From positions 868,001 to 932,000 of the forward strand of contig OY970171.1 in the NCBI GenBank assembly GCA_963707575.1: a stretch of DNA of 64,000 nucleotides, in the 5' to 3' direction. The stretch is from Gaiellasilicea sp963707575 (lineage in GTDB: Bacteria; Actinomycetota; Thermoleophilia; Gaiellales; Gaiellaceae). The notes below the pieces were generated by a model, which saw only the letters and a program-made list of their open reading frames with translations, had not been told where the DNA came from and made no database searches. Both the position numbers and the translations under genes were made by a program. Positions 25,600-33,343 of the stretch are shown piece after piece. Each line of letters starts with the position of its first letter. Positions within the stretch are counted from its first letter, which is position 1.

Positions 25600-26651
25600 G
25601 TACGGGCCAGCAGCACGAGACCGAGCTCGTTCCGGACTACACGCCGGCGGAGGCCCTGCTCAAGGCGCGCGCGGTAAAGAAGTACTTCCCGGTGCAGAAG
25701 GGCATCCTCAAGCGCACCGTCGGGCAGCTGCAGGCCGTCGACGGCGTCGACCTCGACGTCTTCCGCGGCGAGACGGTGGGGCTCGTGGGCGAGTCCGGCT
25801 GCGGCAAGTCCACGCTCGGCCGCACGCTGCTGCGCCTGCTCGAGCCCACCTCGGGCGAGATCGAGTTCGACGGCGTCGACCTGCGCGGCCTCGGCAGCCG
25901 CGAGCTGAAGACGATGCGGCGCCACATGCAGATCGTCTTCCAGGACTCCGTCGGCTCGCTCGACCCGCGCATGACCGTGCGCAGCCTCGTCGGCGAGGGC
26001 CTGCGCATCCACGGCCTGCACAAGAAGGATCGCGAGGACGTCGTGATCGACGTGCTCGAGCGCGTCGGGCTCAGCAAGGAGGCGGCCGACCGCTACCCGC
26101 ACATGTTCAGCGGCGGCCAGCGCCAGCGGATCGGGCTCGCGCGCGCGCTCGTGCTGCAGCCGAAGTTCATCGTCGCCGACGAGCCCGTCTCCGCCCTCGA
26201 CGTCTCGATCCAGTCGCAGGTGCTGAATCTGCTCGTCGAGCTGAAGCACGAGTTCAACCTCACCTACCTCTTCGTCGCCCACGATCTCGCAGTCGTCGGC
26301 TACATCTCCGACCGGATCGCCGTGATGTACCTCGGCAAGATCGTCGAGCTCGCGTCCTCCGAGGATCTCTTCCGCCGGCCGCTGCACCCGTACACGATGG
26401 CGCTGCTCTCGGCGAACCCGGAGCCGATCCCCGGCCGCAAGCACCGCCGCGTGGTGCTGACGGGCGACGTGCCGAGCCCGATCAACCCGCCTTCGGGCTG
26501 CCGGTTCCGTACCCGCTGCCCGATCGCGCAGCCGATCTGCGCGGAGGTGGAGCCGCTCCTCGTCGCGCACGACGACGGCCCCGACCACAGCGCCGCCTGC
26601 CACTTCGCCGGCCAGCCGCTGCCGGACACGCAGCCCGCACTCACCGTTTGA
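25596..26651 (+). CDS. dppF: Dipeptide ABC transporter ATPase, DppF family
   Basis: The 351-aa ATPase starts at GTG 25596, overlapping the dppD stop (GTGA). KKYFPVQKGILKR, with the long loop typical of DppF/OppF, is followed by Walker A VGESGCGKST, Q-loop VFQDSVGSLDPRM, signature FSGGQRQRIGLAR and Walker B FIVADEPVSALD. The C-terminal oligo_HPY region has CRFRTRCPIAQPIC. It would pair with DppD on the DppBC permease encoded on the opposite strand. It is intact, unlike dppD. Confidence 0.94.
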   Translation: MSTGQQHETELVPDYTPAEALLKARAVKKYFPVQKGILKRTVGQLQAVDGVDLDVFRGETVGLVGESGCGKSTLGRTLLRLLEPTSGEIEFDGVDLRGLGSRELKTMRRHMQIVFQDSVGSLDPRMTVRSLVGEGLRIHGLHKKDREDVVIDVLERVGLSKEAADRYPHMFSGGQRQRIGLARALVLQPKFIVADEPVSALDVSIQSQVLNLLVELKHEFNLTYLFVAHDLAVVGYISDRIAVMYLGKIVELASSEDLFRRPLHPYTMALLSANPEPIPGRKHRRVVLTGDVPSPINPPSGCRFRTRCPIAQPICAEVEPLLVAHDDGPDHSAACHFAGQPLPDTQPALTV

Positions 26652-28312
26652 GCCTCCACGACGTCCGGCTCCTGCACGACCGGCGGGTGCCGATGCGGGA
26701 CGGGATCTCGCTCTCCGCCGACGTCTACCTGCCCCTCTCCGGCGGGCCGCTTCCGACGATCGTGCAGTGGACGCCGTACGAGTCCACCCGGGAGCGCTTC
26801 GTCGGCTGGGGCGTCTGGTTCGCCCAGCGCGGCTACGCCGCCGTCGTCCTCGACGTGCGTGGCCGCTACGAGTCGGAGGGTGTCTTCGAGGCCTGGACGC
26901 GCGACGGCGCCGACGCACAGGACACGCTCACCTGGGCGGCCGCGGAGCCGTGGTGCAACGGCCGGATCGGCACCTGGGGCCGCAGCTACGGCGGACTCGT
27001 GCAGTGGCAGCTGATGCACCTCGGCCACCCGAACCTGGAGTGCATCGCGCCGCAGGTGATCCACGACGACTACTTCTGGGACGGCTACTGGACGGGCGGC
27101 GCCTTCCAGCTCGCGCTCACGCTCGGCGCCGCGGCGCTGTGGTCGAGCGCGATCAGCCTGATCACCGGCCCGAGCGCGGCCGACTTCGTCCTGAACGACC
27201 GCGTCTTCCGCCACCTGCCGCTGATCGAGCTGGACGAGGTCGCGATCGGGCGCAAGGTCGACTACTGGCGCGAGTGGTGGGAGCATCAGACCAATGACGA
27301 CTATTGGCAGCAGTTCCACCACCGCCCTGAGACCGTCACCGTGCCGATCTTCCAGCAGGGCGGCTGGTTCGACCCCTACTCCGGCTCGCACCTGCGCTCC
27401 TTCGCCGCGATCGGCGAGCGCGTCCCAAACCGCGTCCTGATGGGACCGTGGTCGCACGAGGAGGAGGTCGAGAAGTTCACCGCCGACGTCGACCTCTCCC
27501 CCGCCGTGACCGTGATCCGCGACCACGAGCTCGCCTTCTACGACCGCTACCTGCGCGACGAGGGCAACGACTGGGAGGAGCGCCCGCCGCTGGAGCTGTA
27601 CGTGCTCGGCGCCGGCGTGTGGCGCGGCGAGCGCGAATGGCCGCTGCCGGGCACGGAGCCGACGCCGTGGTACCTGCGCCGCGACGGCGGCCTCGACCTC
27701 GACCCGCCCCGCTCCGACGAGCCCGGCGACCGCTACGACTACGACCCAGAGAGCCCGGTGCCGACGATCGGCGGCGTCAACTCCGTCCTGACGATGACCC
27801 AGGGCGCACGCGAGCCAGTGCTGCCGGGCCCGCGCGACCAGCGCGTCCTGGAGGCGCGCGACGACGTGCTCGTCTACACGAGCGCCGAGCTCGAGCAGGA
27901 CCTCGATGTGATCGGCCCGGTCGAGATGACGCTCTACGCCGCGTCGAGCGCCCGCGACACCGACTTCATCGTCCGCCTCTGCGACGTCTACCCCGACGGC
28001 CGCTCGATCTTCCTCACCGAGGGAATCATCCGCGCCCGCTACCGCGGCTCCGAGCGCGGCGAGAGCACCGAGCTGCTGGAGCCGGGCGAGGTCGCGCGCT
28101 ACACGATCCGCCTCTACCCCGTCGCGAACGTCTTCCGGCGCGGGCACCGCATCCGGCTCGACCTGACGAGCTCGAGCTTCCCGCGCTTCAGCCGCAACCT
28201 GAACACGGGCGAGGACGTCGCCACCGGCACGCGGATGGAGGTCGCCCACCAGACGGTGCTGCACACGGACGCGTACCCCTCGCACGTGCTGCTGCCGGTC
28301 GTCCCGCGGTGA
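26648..28312 (+). CDS. CocE/NonD-type serine hydrolase (X-Pro dipeptidyl-peptidase S15 family)
   Basis: The 554-aa protein starts at a TTG overlapping the dppF stop (TTGA). The alpha/beta-hydrolase core has PMRDGISLSADVYLP and LDVRGRYESEG. The nucleophile is Ser113 in GRSYGG and a catalytic Asp probably lies in GGWFDPY. MGPWSHEE gives the His. The C-terminal jelly roll (X-Pro_dipep_C) ends HPSHV-like with YPSHVLLPVV. No signal peptide is present, so it acts in the cytoplasm on imported esters or amides. Its place right after the transporter ATPases supports hydrolysis of the transported compound. A paralogue lies at 44152. Confidence 0.88.
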   Translation: MSLHDVRLLHDRRVPMRDGISLSADVYLPLSGGPLPTIVQWTPYESTRERFVGWGVWFAQRGYAAVVLDVRGRYESEGVFEAWTRDGADAQDTLTWAAAEPWCNGRIGTWGRSYGGLVQWQLMHLGHPNLECIAPQVIHDDYFWDGYWTGGAFQLALTLGAAALWSSAISLITGPSAADFVLNDRVFRHLPLIELDEVAIGRKVDYWREWWEHQTNDDYWQQFHHRPETVTVPIFQQGGWFDPYSGSHLRSFAAIGERVPNRVLMGPWSHEEEVEKFTADVDLSPAVTVIRDHELAFYDRYLRDEGNDWEERPPLELYVLGAGVWRGEREWPLPGTEPTPWYLRRDGGLDLDPPRSDEPGDRYDYDPESPVPTIGGVNSVLTMTQGAREPVLPGPRDQRVLEARDDVLVYTSAELEQDLDVIGPVEMTLYAASSARDTDFIVRLCDVYPDGRSIFLTEGIIRARYRGSERGESTELLEPGEVARYTIRLYPVANVFRRGHRIRLDLTSSSFPRFSRNLNTGEDVATGTRMEVAHQTVLHTDAYPSHVLLPVVPR

Positions 28313-29043
28313 GCTTCGACCTCTCCGGGCGGACGGCGCTCGTCACCGGCTCGACGCGCGGGCTCGGCCTGGCGATCGCGCAAGCGCTCGCCGAGGCGGG
28401 CGCACGCGTCGCGGTCAACGGGCGCAGCGCGGAGACGGTCGAAGCGCGAGCGGCGGAGATCGAGGATGCGGTCGCCGCGCCGTTCGACGTCACCGACGAG
28501 GCGGCGGTCGCGGCCGCGGTGGCGGTGCTCGGCCCGGTGGACGTGCTCGTCAACAACACGGGCATGACGCTGCGGCGCCCGCTCGTCGAGCTGGAGCTGG
28601 AGGAGTGGCGGCACGTGCTCGACGTCAACTTGACGAGCGCGTTCCTCGTCTCGCGCGCGGTCGCCCCCGGAATGATCGAGCGCGGCCGCGGCAAGATCAT
28701 CAATGTCTGCTCGCTGATGAGCGAGCTCGCCCGCCCCACGACCGGCGCGTACGCGGCGACGAAGGGCGCGCTGAAGATGCTGACGCGCTCGATGTGCGCC
28801 GAGTGGGCACCGCACGGGATCCAGGCGAACGGGCTCGCGCCGGGCTACTTCCGCACCGAGCTGACGGAGCCGCTGCAGGCGGACGCCGAGTTCGACGCCT
28901 GGGTGCGCGGCCGCGTTCCGGCGGGGCGCTGGGCCGAGCCGGCCGAGCTCGGCGGCGTCGCCGTCTTCCTTGCCTCCGACGCATCCGACTTCGTCAACGG
29001 CCAGCTGATCTTCGTCGACGGCGGGCTCTCGGCGGTGCTCTGA
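28309..29043 (+). CDS. Short-chain dehydrogenase/reductase (gluconate 5-dehydrogenase-like)
   Basis: The 244-aa classical SDR starts at GTG 28309 (GTGA overlap). It shows TGSTRGLG, the NADPH-friendly NGRS after strand 2, NNTGM for NNAG, a catalytic Ser in VCSLMS and YAATK. The C-terminus FVNGQLIFVDGGLSAVL is standard. The sequence is of the IdnO/KduD type that oxidises keto-deoxy sugar acids or related hydroxy acids. It sits between a CocE hydrolase and an amidohydrolase in the module-B operon. Confidence 0.9.
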   Translation: MSFDLSGRTALVTGSTRGLGLAIAQALAEAGARVAVNGRSAETVEARAAEIEDAVAAPFDVTDEAAVAAAVAVLGPVDVLVNNTGMTLRRPLVELELEEWRHVLDVNLTSAFLVSRAVAPGMIERGRGKIINVCSLMSELARPTTGAYAATKGALKMLTRSMCAEWAPHGIQANGLAPGYFRTELTEPLQADAEFDAWVRGRVPAGRWAEPAELGGVAVFLASDASDFVNGQLIFVDGGLSAVL

Positions 29044-30548
29044 TGCTCGTCATCCGCGGCGCGACCGTCTATCCCGGCGACGCGCCGCCGCGGATGGTCG
29101 ACGTCGGGGTCGAGGGCGGCAAGATCGCGGCGGTCGGCGGCGAGCTCTCCGGCGACGAGTTTGTCGACGGCGAGGGCATGTGGCTCTGCCCGGGCTTCAT
29201 CGACGCGCACGCGCACACGGCGCTGCGCTCGTTCGACGAGCCGCTGCTGGCGGAGGCCGTCGCGCAGGGCGTGACGACTCAGGTGATCAACCCGGACGGG
29301 CTCGCGCCCGCGCCCGTCGCCAGCGAGCGCTGGCGCGACCGGATGGTCTACCTACGCGCGGCGGAGGGTCCGGGGCCGGACGAGTGGGGCTGGACGAGCT
29401 TCGCCGAGTACCTCGACGCGCTCGACGCGACCCGTCCGGCGATCTCGCTCGTGCCTTCGATCGGCGCCGGTGCCGTGCGCGACACCGTGATCGGCGGCGA
29501 GCGGCGCGCACCGACGCCCGACGAGCTCGACGCGATGCGCCGCGAGGTGCGCGCCGGTTTCGAGGCCGGAGCCACGAACCTCTCCTTCGGCCTCGTCTAC
29601 TTCCCGGGCGCGCACGCGGACACCGACGAGCTCGTCGCGCTCGCCGAGGTGGCGGCCGAGTTCGGCGCGCCGCTCGTGCCGCACGTGCGCAACGAGGGCG
29701 ACGGCCTGCTCGGCGCGATCGAGGAGATGCTCGACGTCTCCCGCCGCTCGGGCGCCTCCCTGCACGTCTCGCACCTGAAGTCGCTCGCCGACGAGGCGCT
29801 GATCGAGCCGCTGCTCGACCTGCTCGAGACGGCGGACGTCGAGGTGACCTTCGACCAGTACCCCTACGGCGCCGGCTGCACCTTGCTCGCGAGCCTGCTG
29901 CCTGCGTGGACGCAGGAGGGCGGTGCCGCGGCGACGCTCGACCGGCTCGTCGACCCGGCTGCGCGGGCGCGGATCGCGCGCGACGTCGCCGACGGGCTGC
30001 CGGGCTGGGAGAACCTGCTCGGCACCCTCGGCCCCGAGGCGGTGGTCGTCGAGGGCGAATCGATCGCCGACCGCGGCGGCGACCCCGTGGAGACGGTGCT
30101 CGACCTCGTCGTGGAGTCCGAGCTCGGGGTGCAGATGATCATGCACTACGCCTCCGAGGAGGCCGTCCGGACGATCGCGCGGCACCCGCTGATGCTGCTC
30201 GGGTCCGACGGGATCTTCGGGACGATCCCGCACCCGCGCCTGTCGGGGAGCGCAGCCCGGTTCCTCGGCCGCCTCTGCCTGCGCGAGGGGCGGCTGCCCG
30301 CGGAGGAGGGGATCGCGCGGCTGACCGCGCGCGCGGCCGACCGCTTCGGACTCTCCGATCGCGGCCGGATCGAGGTGGGCAAGCGCGCCGACCTCGTCCT
30401 GTTGGATCCTTCCGCGTACGTGGACGCCGCGACCTACGAGGAGCCGCTGCACCTCGCCGAGGGCGCTGCCGGCGTGTGGGTCGCGGGCGAGCGCGTCTGG
30501 GCCGACGGCGCCCACACCGGCGCACGGCCGGGAGGCGTCGTCCGGTGA
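29043..30548 (+). CDS. D-aminoacylase-like amidohydrolase lacking the metal-binding cysteine
   Basis: The 501-aa protein starts at ATG 29043 (TGATG overlap). The PGFIDAHAHT motif gives the HxH pair. PHVRNEG and LHVSHLKS carry the next histidines, and MLLGSDGIFG gives the late Asp. Where D-aminoacylases have GNCG, this protein has VINPDG, so the cysteine ligand is missing. It is clearly related to the enzyme at 17440 but diverged, and likely acts on a different cyclic or acyclic amide. The C-terminal GRIEVGKRADLVLLD is typical of amidohydrolases. It overlaps the aminotransferase gene by 4 nt. Confidence 0.85.
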   Translation: MLVIRGATVYPGDAPPRMVDVGVEGGKIAAVGGELSGDEFVDGEGMWLCPGFIDAHAHTALRSFDEPLLAEAVAQGVTTQVINPDGLAPAPVASERWRDRMVYLRAAEGPGPDEWGWTSFAEYLDALDATRPAISLVPSIGAGAVRDTVIGGERRAPTPDELDAMRREVRAGFEAGATNLSFGLVYFPGAHADTDELVALAEVAAEFGAPLVPHVRNEGDGLLGAIEEMLDVSRRSGASLHVSHLKSLADEALIEPLLDLLETADVEVTFDQYPYGAGCTLLASLLPAWTQEGGAAATLDRLVDPAARARIARDVADGLPGWENLLGTLGPEAVVVEGESIADRGGDPVETVLDLVVESELGVQMIMHYASEEAVRTIARHPLMLLGSDGIFGTIPHPRLSGSAARFLGRLCLREGRLPAEEGIARLTARAADRFGLSDRGRIEVGKRADLVLLDPSAYVDAATYEEPLHLAEGAAGVWVAGERVWADGAHTGARPGGVVR

Positions 30549-31597
30549 GGCACGACGAGATGCCGTCGATCGCGGCCGAGCGCGCGCTCGCGGGGCGCGA
30601 CATGCTGCCGCTGAAGGGCTCGATCGGCGCGCCGCTGCCGGCCCACGTCCGCGAGGCGGTGACAGCCGCGCTCGACGAGCACACGGTCACCCCGCCGAGC
30701 CGCGGCCACCTGTCGTTCCGCGAGGCGATCGCCCGCTCGCTCCCGGCACCCGCCGACCCGGAGCGCGAGGTCCTGGTCACGAACGGCGCCATGCACGCGC
30801 TCAGCATCCTCTTCCGCGCGCTCCTTGAGGCCGGCGACGAGGTGATCGTGCCGACGCCGGCCTACTTCTTCCGCGGCCTGATCGAGCGCGCGGGCGGCGT
30901 CTTCGTTCCGGTGCCGGCCATGACGTGGGATCCGACCGCGATCGAGGCCGCGGTGACGTCTCGCACGCGCGTCCTCGTCCTGACCAACCCGAACAACCCG
31001 ACGGGCTACCTCCCCACCCGCGCCGAGGTCGACGCGATGCTGGAGCTCGCCGCCCGCCACGACCTGACCGTCGTGACCGACGAGGCGTACGAGCGCTGCA
31101 TCCACGAGGGCGAGCTCGCGAGCGCCTGGGGTGCCTCGAACGTCGTGCTTGTCCGCAGCCTGGGCAAGAGCCTCGCGCTGCCAGCCTGGCGCATCGGCTT
31201 CCTCGCCGGCGAGCCGGACGTCGTCGACACCTGCCTGCGCGAGCTCGAATGGGACGTGATCCGCGTCAGCCACGTCGCCCAGCGAGCCGCGGAAGCCGCG
31301 CTCGAAGGTCCGCAGGACTGGCTCGACGACGTGACCGCCGGCTACCGAGCAGACCGCGACGTCGCCCACGCTCTCGTCGCGGACGACCCGATCCTGAGCG
31401 CACCTCTCCCGCCGGCAACACCCTTCTTGTGGCTCGATCTTGGGCGAATGCCAGTACAGAACCTGCTCGCCGCCGGCCTTGGTGTCGTCGACGGCACGCA
31501 TTTCGGAGCACCCGGCCACGCGCGGCTCCCCTTCGCGGGCGCGACCGAGCATGAAGTCGAACTGCGCCACCGCCTGGCCCTCGTCACGCTCCCGTGA
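30545..31597 (+). CDS. Class I/II PLP aminotransferase
   Basis: The 350-aa enzyme starts at GTG 30545. It has LTNPNNPTGY, the Asp-Tyr pair in VVTDEAYE and Lys208 in VRSLGKSLALPAWRIG. This is the aspartate-aminotransferase fold. The short length (usual 380-400) reflects a compact N-terminus and small C-terminal domain, but all PLP residues are present. It ends the rightward module-B operon and probably removes the amino group of the amino acid released by the hydrolases. Confidence 0.88.
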   Translation: MRHDEMPSIAAERALAGRDMLPLKGSIGAPLPAHVREAVTAALDEHTVTPPSRGHLSFREAIARSLPAPADPEREVLVTNGAMHALSILFRALLEAGDEVIVPTPAYFFRGLIERAGGVFVPVPAMTWDPTAIEAAVTSRTRVLVLTNPNNPTGYLPTRAEVDAMLELAARHDLTVVTDEAYERCIHEGELASAWGASNVVLVRSLGKSLALPAWRIGFLAGEPDVVDTCLRELEWDVIRVSHVAQRAAEAALEGPQDWLDDVTAGYRADRDVAHALVADDPILSAPLPPATPFLWLDLGRMPVQNLLAAGLGVVDGTHFGAPGHARLPFAGATEHEVELRHRLALVTLP

Positions 31598-31733
31598 GCT
31601 CCGCAGCCTCTCACCGCCAGCAGCCACCGGGATCGGCGCAAAAGGAGCCTGCAGTAGCTTGGTGGTGGCGGCAACGCTTGGCCGTGCCGACGCGTCGGAG
31701 CCGCCAGTGCCGCTCCGCGTCCTATTGGCTCTT

Positions 31734-31928
31734 CTAGAAGGCGTCAGGCGGCGACGGATGCGCTCGTGCACGCAACACATCCGGCGGCACAGCGGTCTCT
31801 ACGGGCGGGTCGTCGTCAGCGGGTTCGCGACTCTCGTTCAGCTGCAGGAGCAAGTCGGCTTCCGTTGGCGGGTCTTCGTCGAGAGGCCCTACCTCGGCTG
31901 ACTCCAGCTTTTCGCGCTCGTCATTCAT
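31734..31928 (-). CDS. Small acidic protein in the astacin operon
   Basis: This is a 64-residue, strongly acidic, Pro-rich protein (NDEREKLESAEVGPLDEDPPTEAD...). The start ATG 31928 is preceded by GGGAGA at 7 nt spacing, which is the main support that it is real. It has no Cys, no membrane segment and no recognised domain, and is probably unstructured. It lies 27 nt downstream of another small gene and in line with an astacin-type protease, so it may be part of the same unit. Confidence 0.45.
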   Translation of the reverse strand: MNDEREKLESAEVGPLDEDPPTEADLLLQLNESREPADDDPPVETAVPPDVLRARAHPSPPDAF

Positions 31929-31955
31929 CGTGCTTCTCCCGTCTGCTCGCGGTCA

Positions 31956-32222
31956 TCACCAATCGAGAACCATGTAGCTGATTTCGGCCGAGGATGACGA
32001 ATCAGCGTCCGTCACCGTTCTGATGCTCAACCGGTGTCGCCCGGCTGAAGCAAACAAGGCCAGCGAGTAAAGGGCCGAGTAGTTGTCATGACTGAGCGGG
32101 AGTGTGAAGTAACCATCCTTGGGCAGCTCGGCATCTTCGGGCGTGACGTTCTGAAGTCTGATGTCGCACCCACGGGTGTTTACGAATAGCCGCGCGACCT
32201 CACCGTAGAATCTGAACGCCAT
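31956..32222 (-). CDS. Small beta-rich protein of unknown function
   Basis: The 88-aa product is read from ATG 32222, chosen over an upstream GTG at 32240 because GGGAGGA lies 6 nt before it. The sequence (FYGEVARLFVNTRGCDIRLQ...SYMVLDW) looks like a single beta-sandwich. Alternating hydrophobic strands and a segment HDNYSALYSLALFASAGRHRL suggest a sheet protein such as a lectin-like or inhibitor domain. I recognise no family. It follows the astacin gene by 18 nt, which suggests a partner or substrate of the protease. Confidence 0.6.
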   Translation of the reverse strand: MAFRFYGEVARLFVNTRGCDIRLQNVTPEDAELPKDGYFTLPLSHDNYSALYSLALFASAGRHRLSIRTVTDADSSSSAEISYMVLDW

Positions 32223-32240
32223 CCTCGATCCTCCCTTCAC

Positions 32241-32855
32241 CTACATCATCTGGTGGTCAACCGCAGGCTGCCAGTAGTCGCCCCTTCCGAGTCCGTGAGC
32301 CTGCTCGAGTGCTAGCAGGTCGAGATAGCTGAGCCGAGGCACACCGCCGATCGCATACTGGGCGGGCGCGTCCAAGTTTTCTCCCCGGCTGTAATGCGTG
32401 ATCGAGAAGTAGTCATAGGGGGTGAGGAGAATCACCTCGTCCGGGTCCTTGCGGTCGTAGTTGTCGTCGCCGTCGGTAACGACAACGTAGTCATCGCGAT
32501 CGGGACGTTGATGCTCGTGAAACAGCCCCGCCGAATGGCCCATCTCGTGCAGAATAGTGTGCACCGAAAAGGCCTGAGTTTCCCTTGCCGGACAAGTAAT
32601 GTCTTGACCGGCCCCGGGGAACCATTGTCGCCCAACCTTGGAACGGCACGGCGCGTCACCGGGGCTGAATCGAACAAACCAAAAAGCTGGGATGTCCGGA
32701 ACCCACTTCAGACGACTCCGGCTGTTCCAGTGGTCAATGGCCCTCTGGATCTTCGCCCGCCGTCCCGTTCCTTCAGGAAAGGCGTCAGAATTGATGTGGT
32801 AGGGGATCCTGCCCGAGGGCCATCGAAACGCGTCGCCCCGGATGAGGTTCGCCAT
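32241..32855 (-). CDS. Astacin-family (M12A) zinc metalloprotease
   Basis: The 204-aa catalytic domain carries HEMGHSAGLFHEHQRPDRD at 103-121. The zinc ligands are His103, His107 and His113 and the catalytic base is Glu104. The Met-turn motif, normally SxMHY, reads SITHY (151-155), so the usual Met is Thr while the zinc-associated Tyr155 remains. Four Cys are not all at the standard places. No signal peptide and no propeptide are seen; the protein begins about where mature astacins do. It may act inside the cell or leave by another route. Two small genes follow on the same strand. Base composition is somewhat less GC-rich than the neighbours. Confidence 0.85.
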   Translation of the reverse strand: MANLIRGDAFRWPSGRIPYHINSDAFPEGTGRRAKIQRAIDHWNSRSRLKWVPDIPAFWFVRFSPGDAPCRSKVGRQWFPGAGQDITCPARETQAFSVHTILHEMGHSAGLFHEHQRPDRDDYVVVTDGDDNYDRKDPDEVILLTPYDYFSITHYSRGENLDAPAQYAIGGVPRLSYLDLLALEQAHGLGRGDYWQPAVDHQMM

Positions 32856-33343
32856 GGTCCGCCCTCCGTACGCCTCAGTTCGTAACGAATGATACCAGGT
32901 TGCCCCAGGCGTGCGCGAATCCGCGCTCCATGGCCCGATCCTGGCCGGGGCCGGGGATCAGCCCCCAATACTGCTACGGGGATCGGGGCGAACAGGACGG
33001 CGGATGTAAAGGATGGGCGTAATGACCCTCTGGCCGCAGACCCCCGCAAACCAGCTGAGTTCTAGCCACGCTCTGATGCCGCGGGGGTTTCGTCCGATTC
33101 GCTAACCGTCAACTGTCAGCGGTCGACAGACTCGCGGAGCACTTCATACGCTGTTAGGCGCTCACGGACACGCGCCTCTAGCTCGCAGCGACTTCCTCCG
33201 CGGCGAAGTCGCCACGACGAAAGGCGATGATCGCGTGGCCGCACAGTCGCCGGGCACGTCGACCGGCGCGGCCCGCAACGGCGGATCGCGGACAAGTCGT
33301 ACTTGATCCGGCCGAGACATGCCGTTTCGCCAAACTTTCGGGC
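32856..33343. other. Gene-free interval between astacin and MFS genes
   Basis: In 488 nt I find no supported gene on either strand. The open frames here are shadows without ribosome binding sites. The only structure is an exact 8-bp inverted repeat, ACCCCCGC (33040-33047) and GCGGGGGT (33081-33088), with a 33-nt loop. It has no clear T-run and may be a weak terminator or chance. The start of the astacin transcript must lie near 32860-32950. Confidence 0.5.

Noticed and set aside
24594..26651. One long open frame spanning both transporter ATPase genes, as a fusion protein
   Set aside because: Its first two thirds are an out-of-frame shadow of dppD with low-complexity Arg/Ala sequence. Only the last part is the real DppF, which has its own GTG start.
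33040..33088. Terminator, tRNA remnant or att site at the ACCCCCGC/GCGGGGGT repeat
   Set aside because: A 33-nt loop without a T-run, no cloverleaf, and no integrase nearby. Left as a weak inverted repeat.
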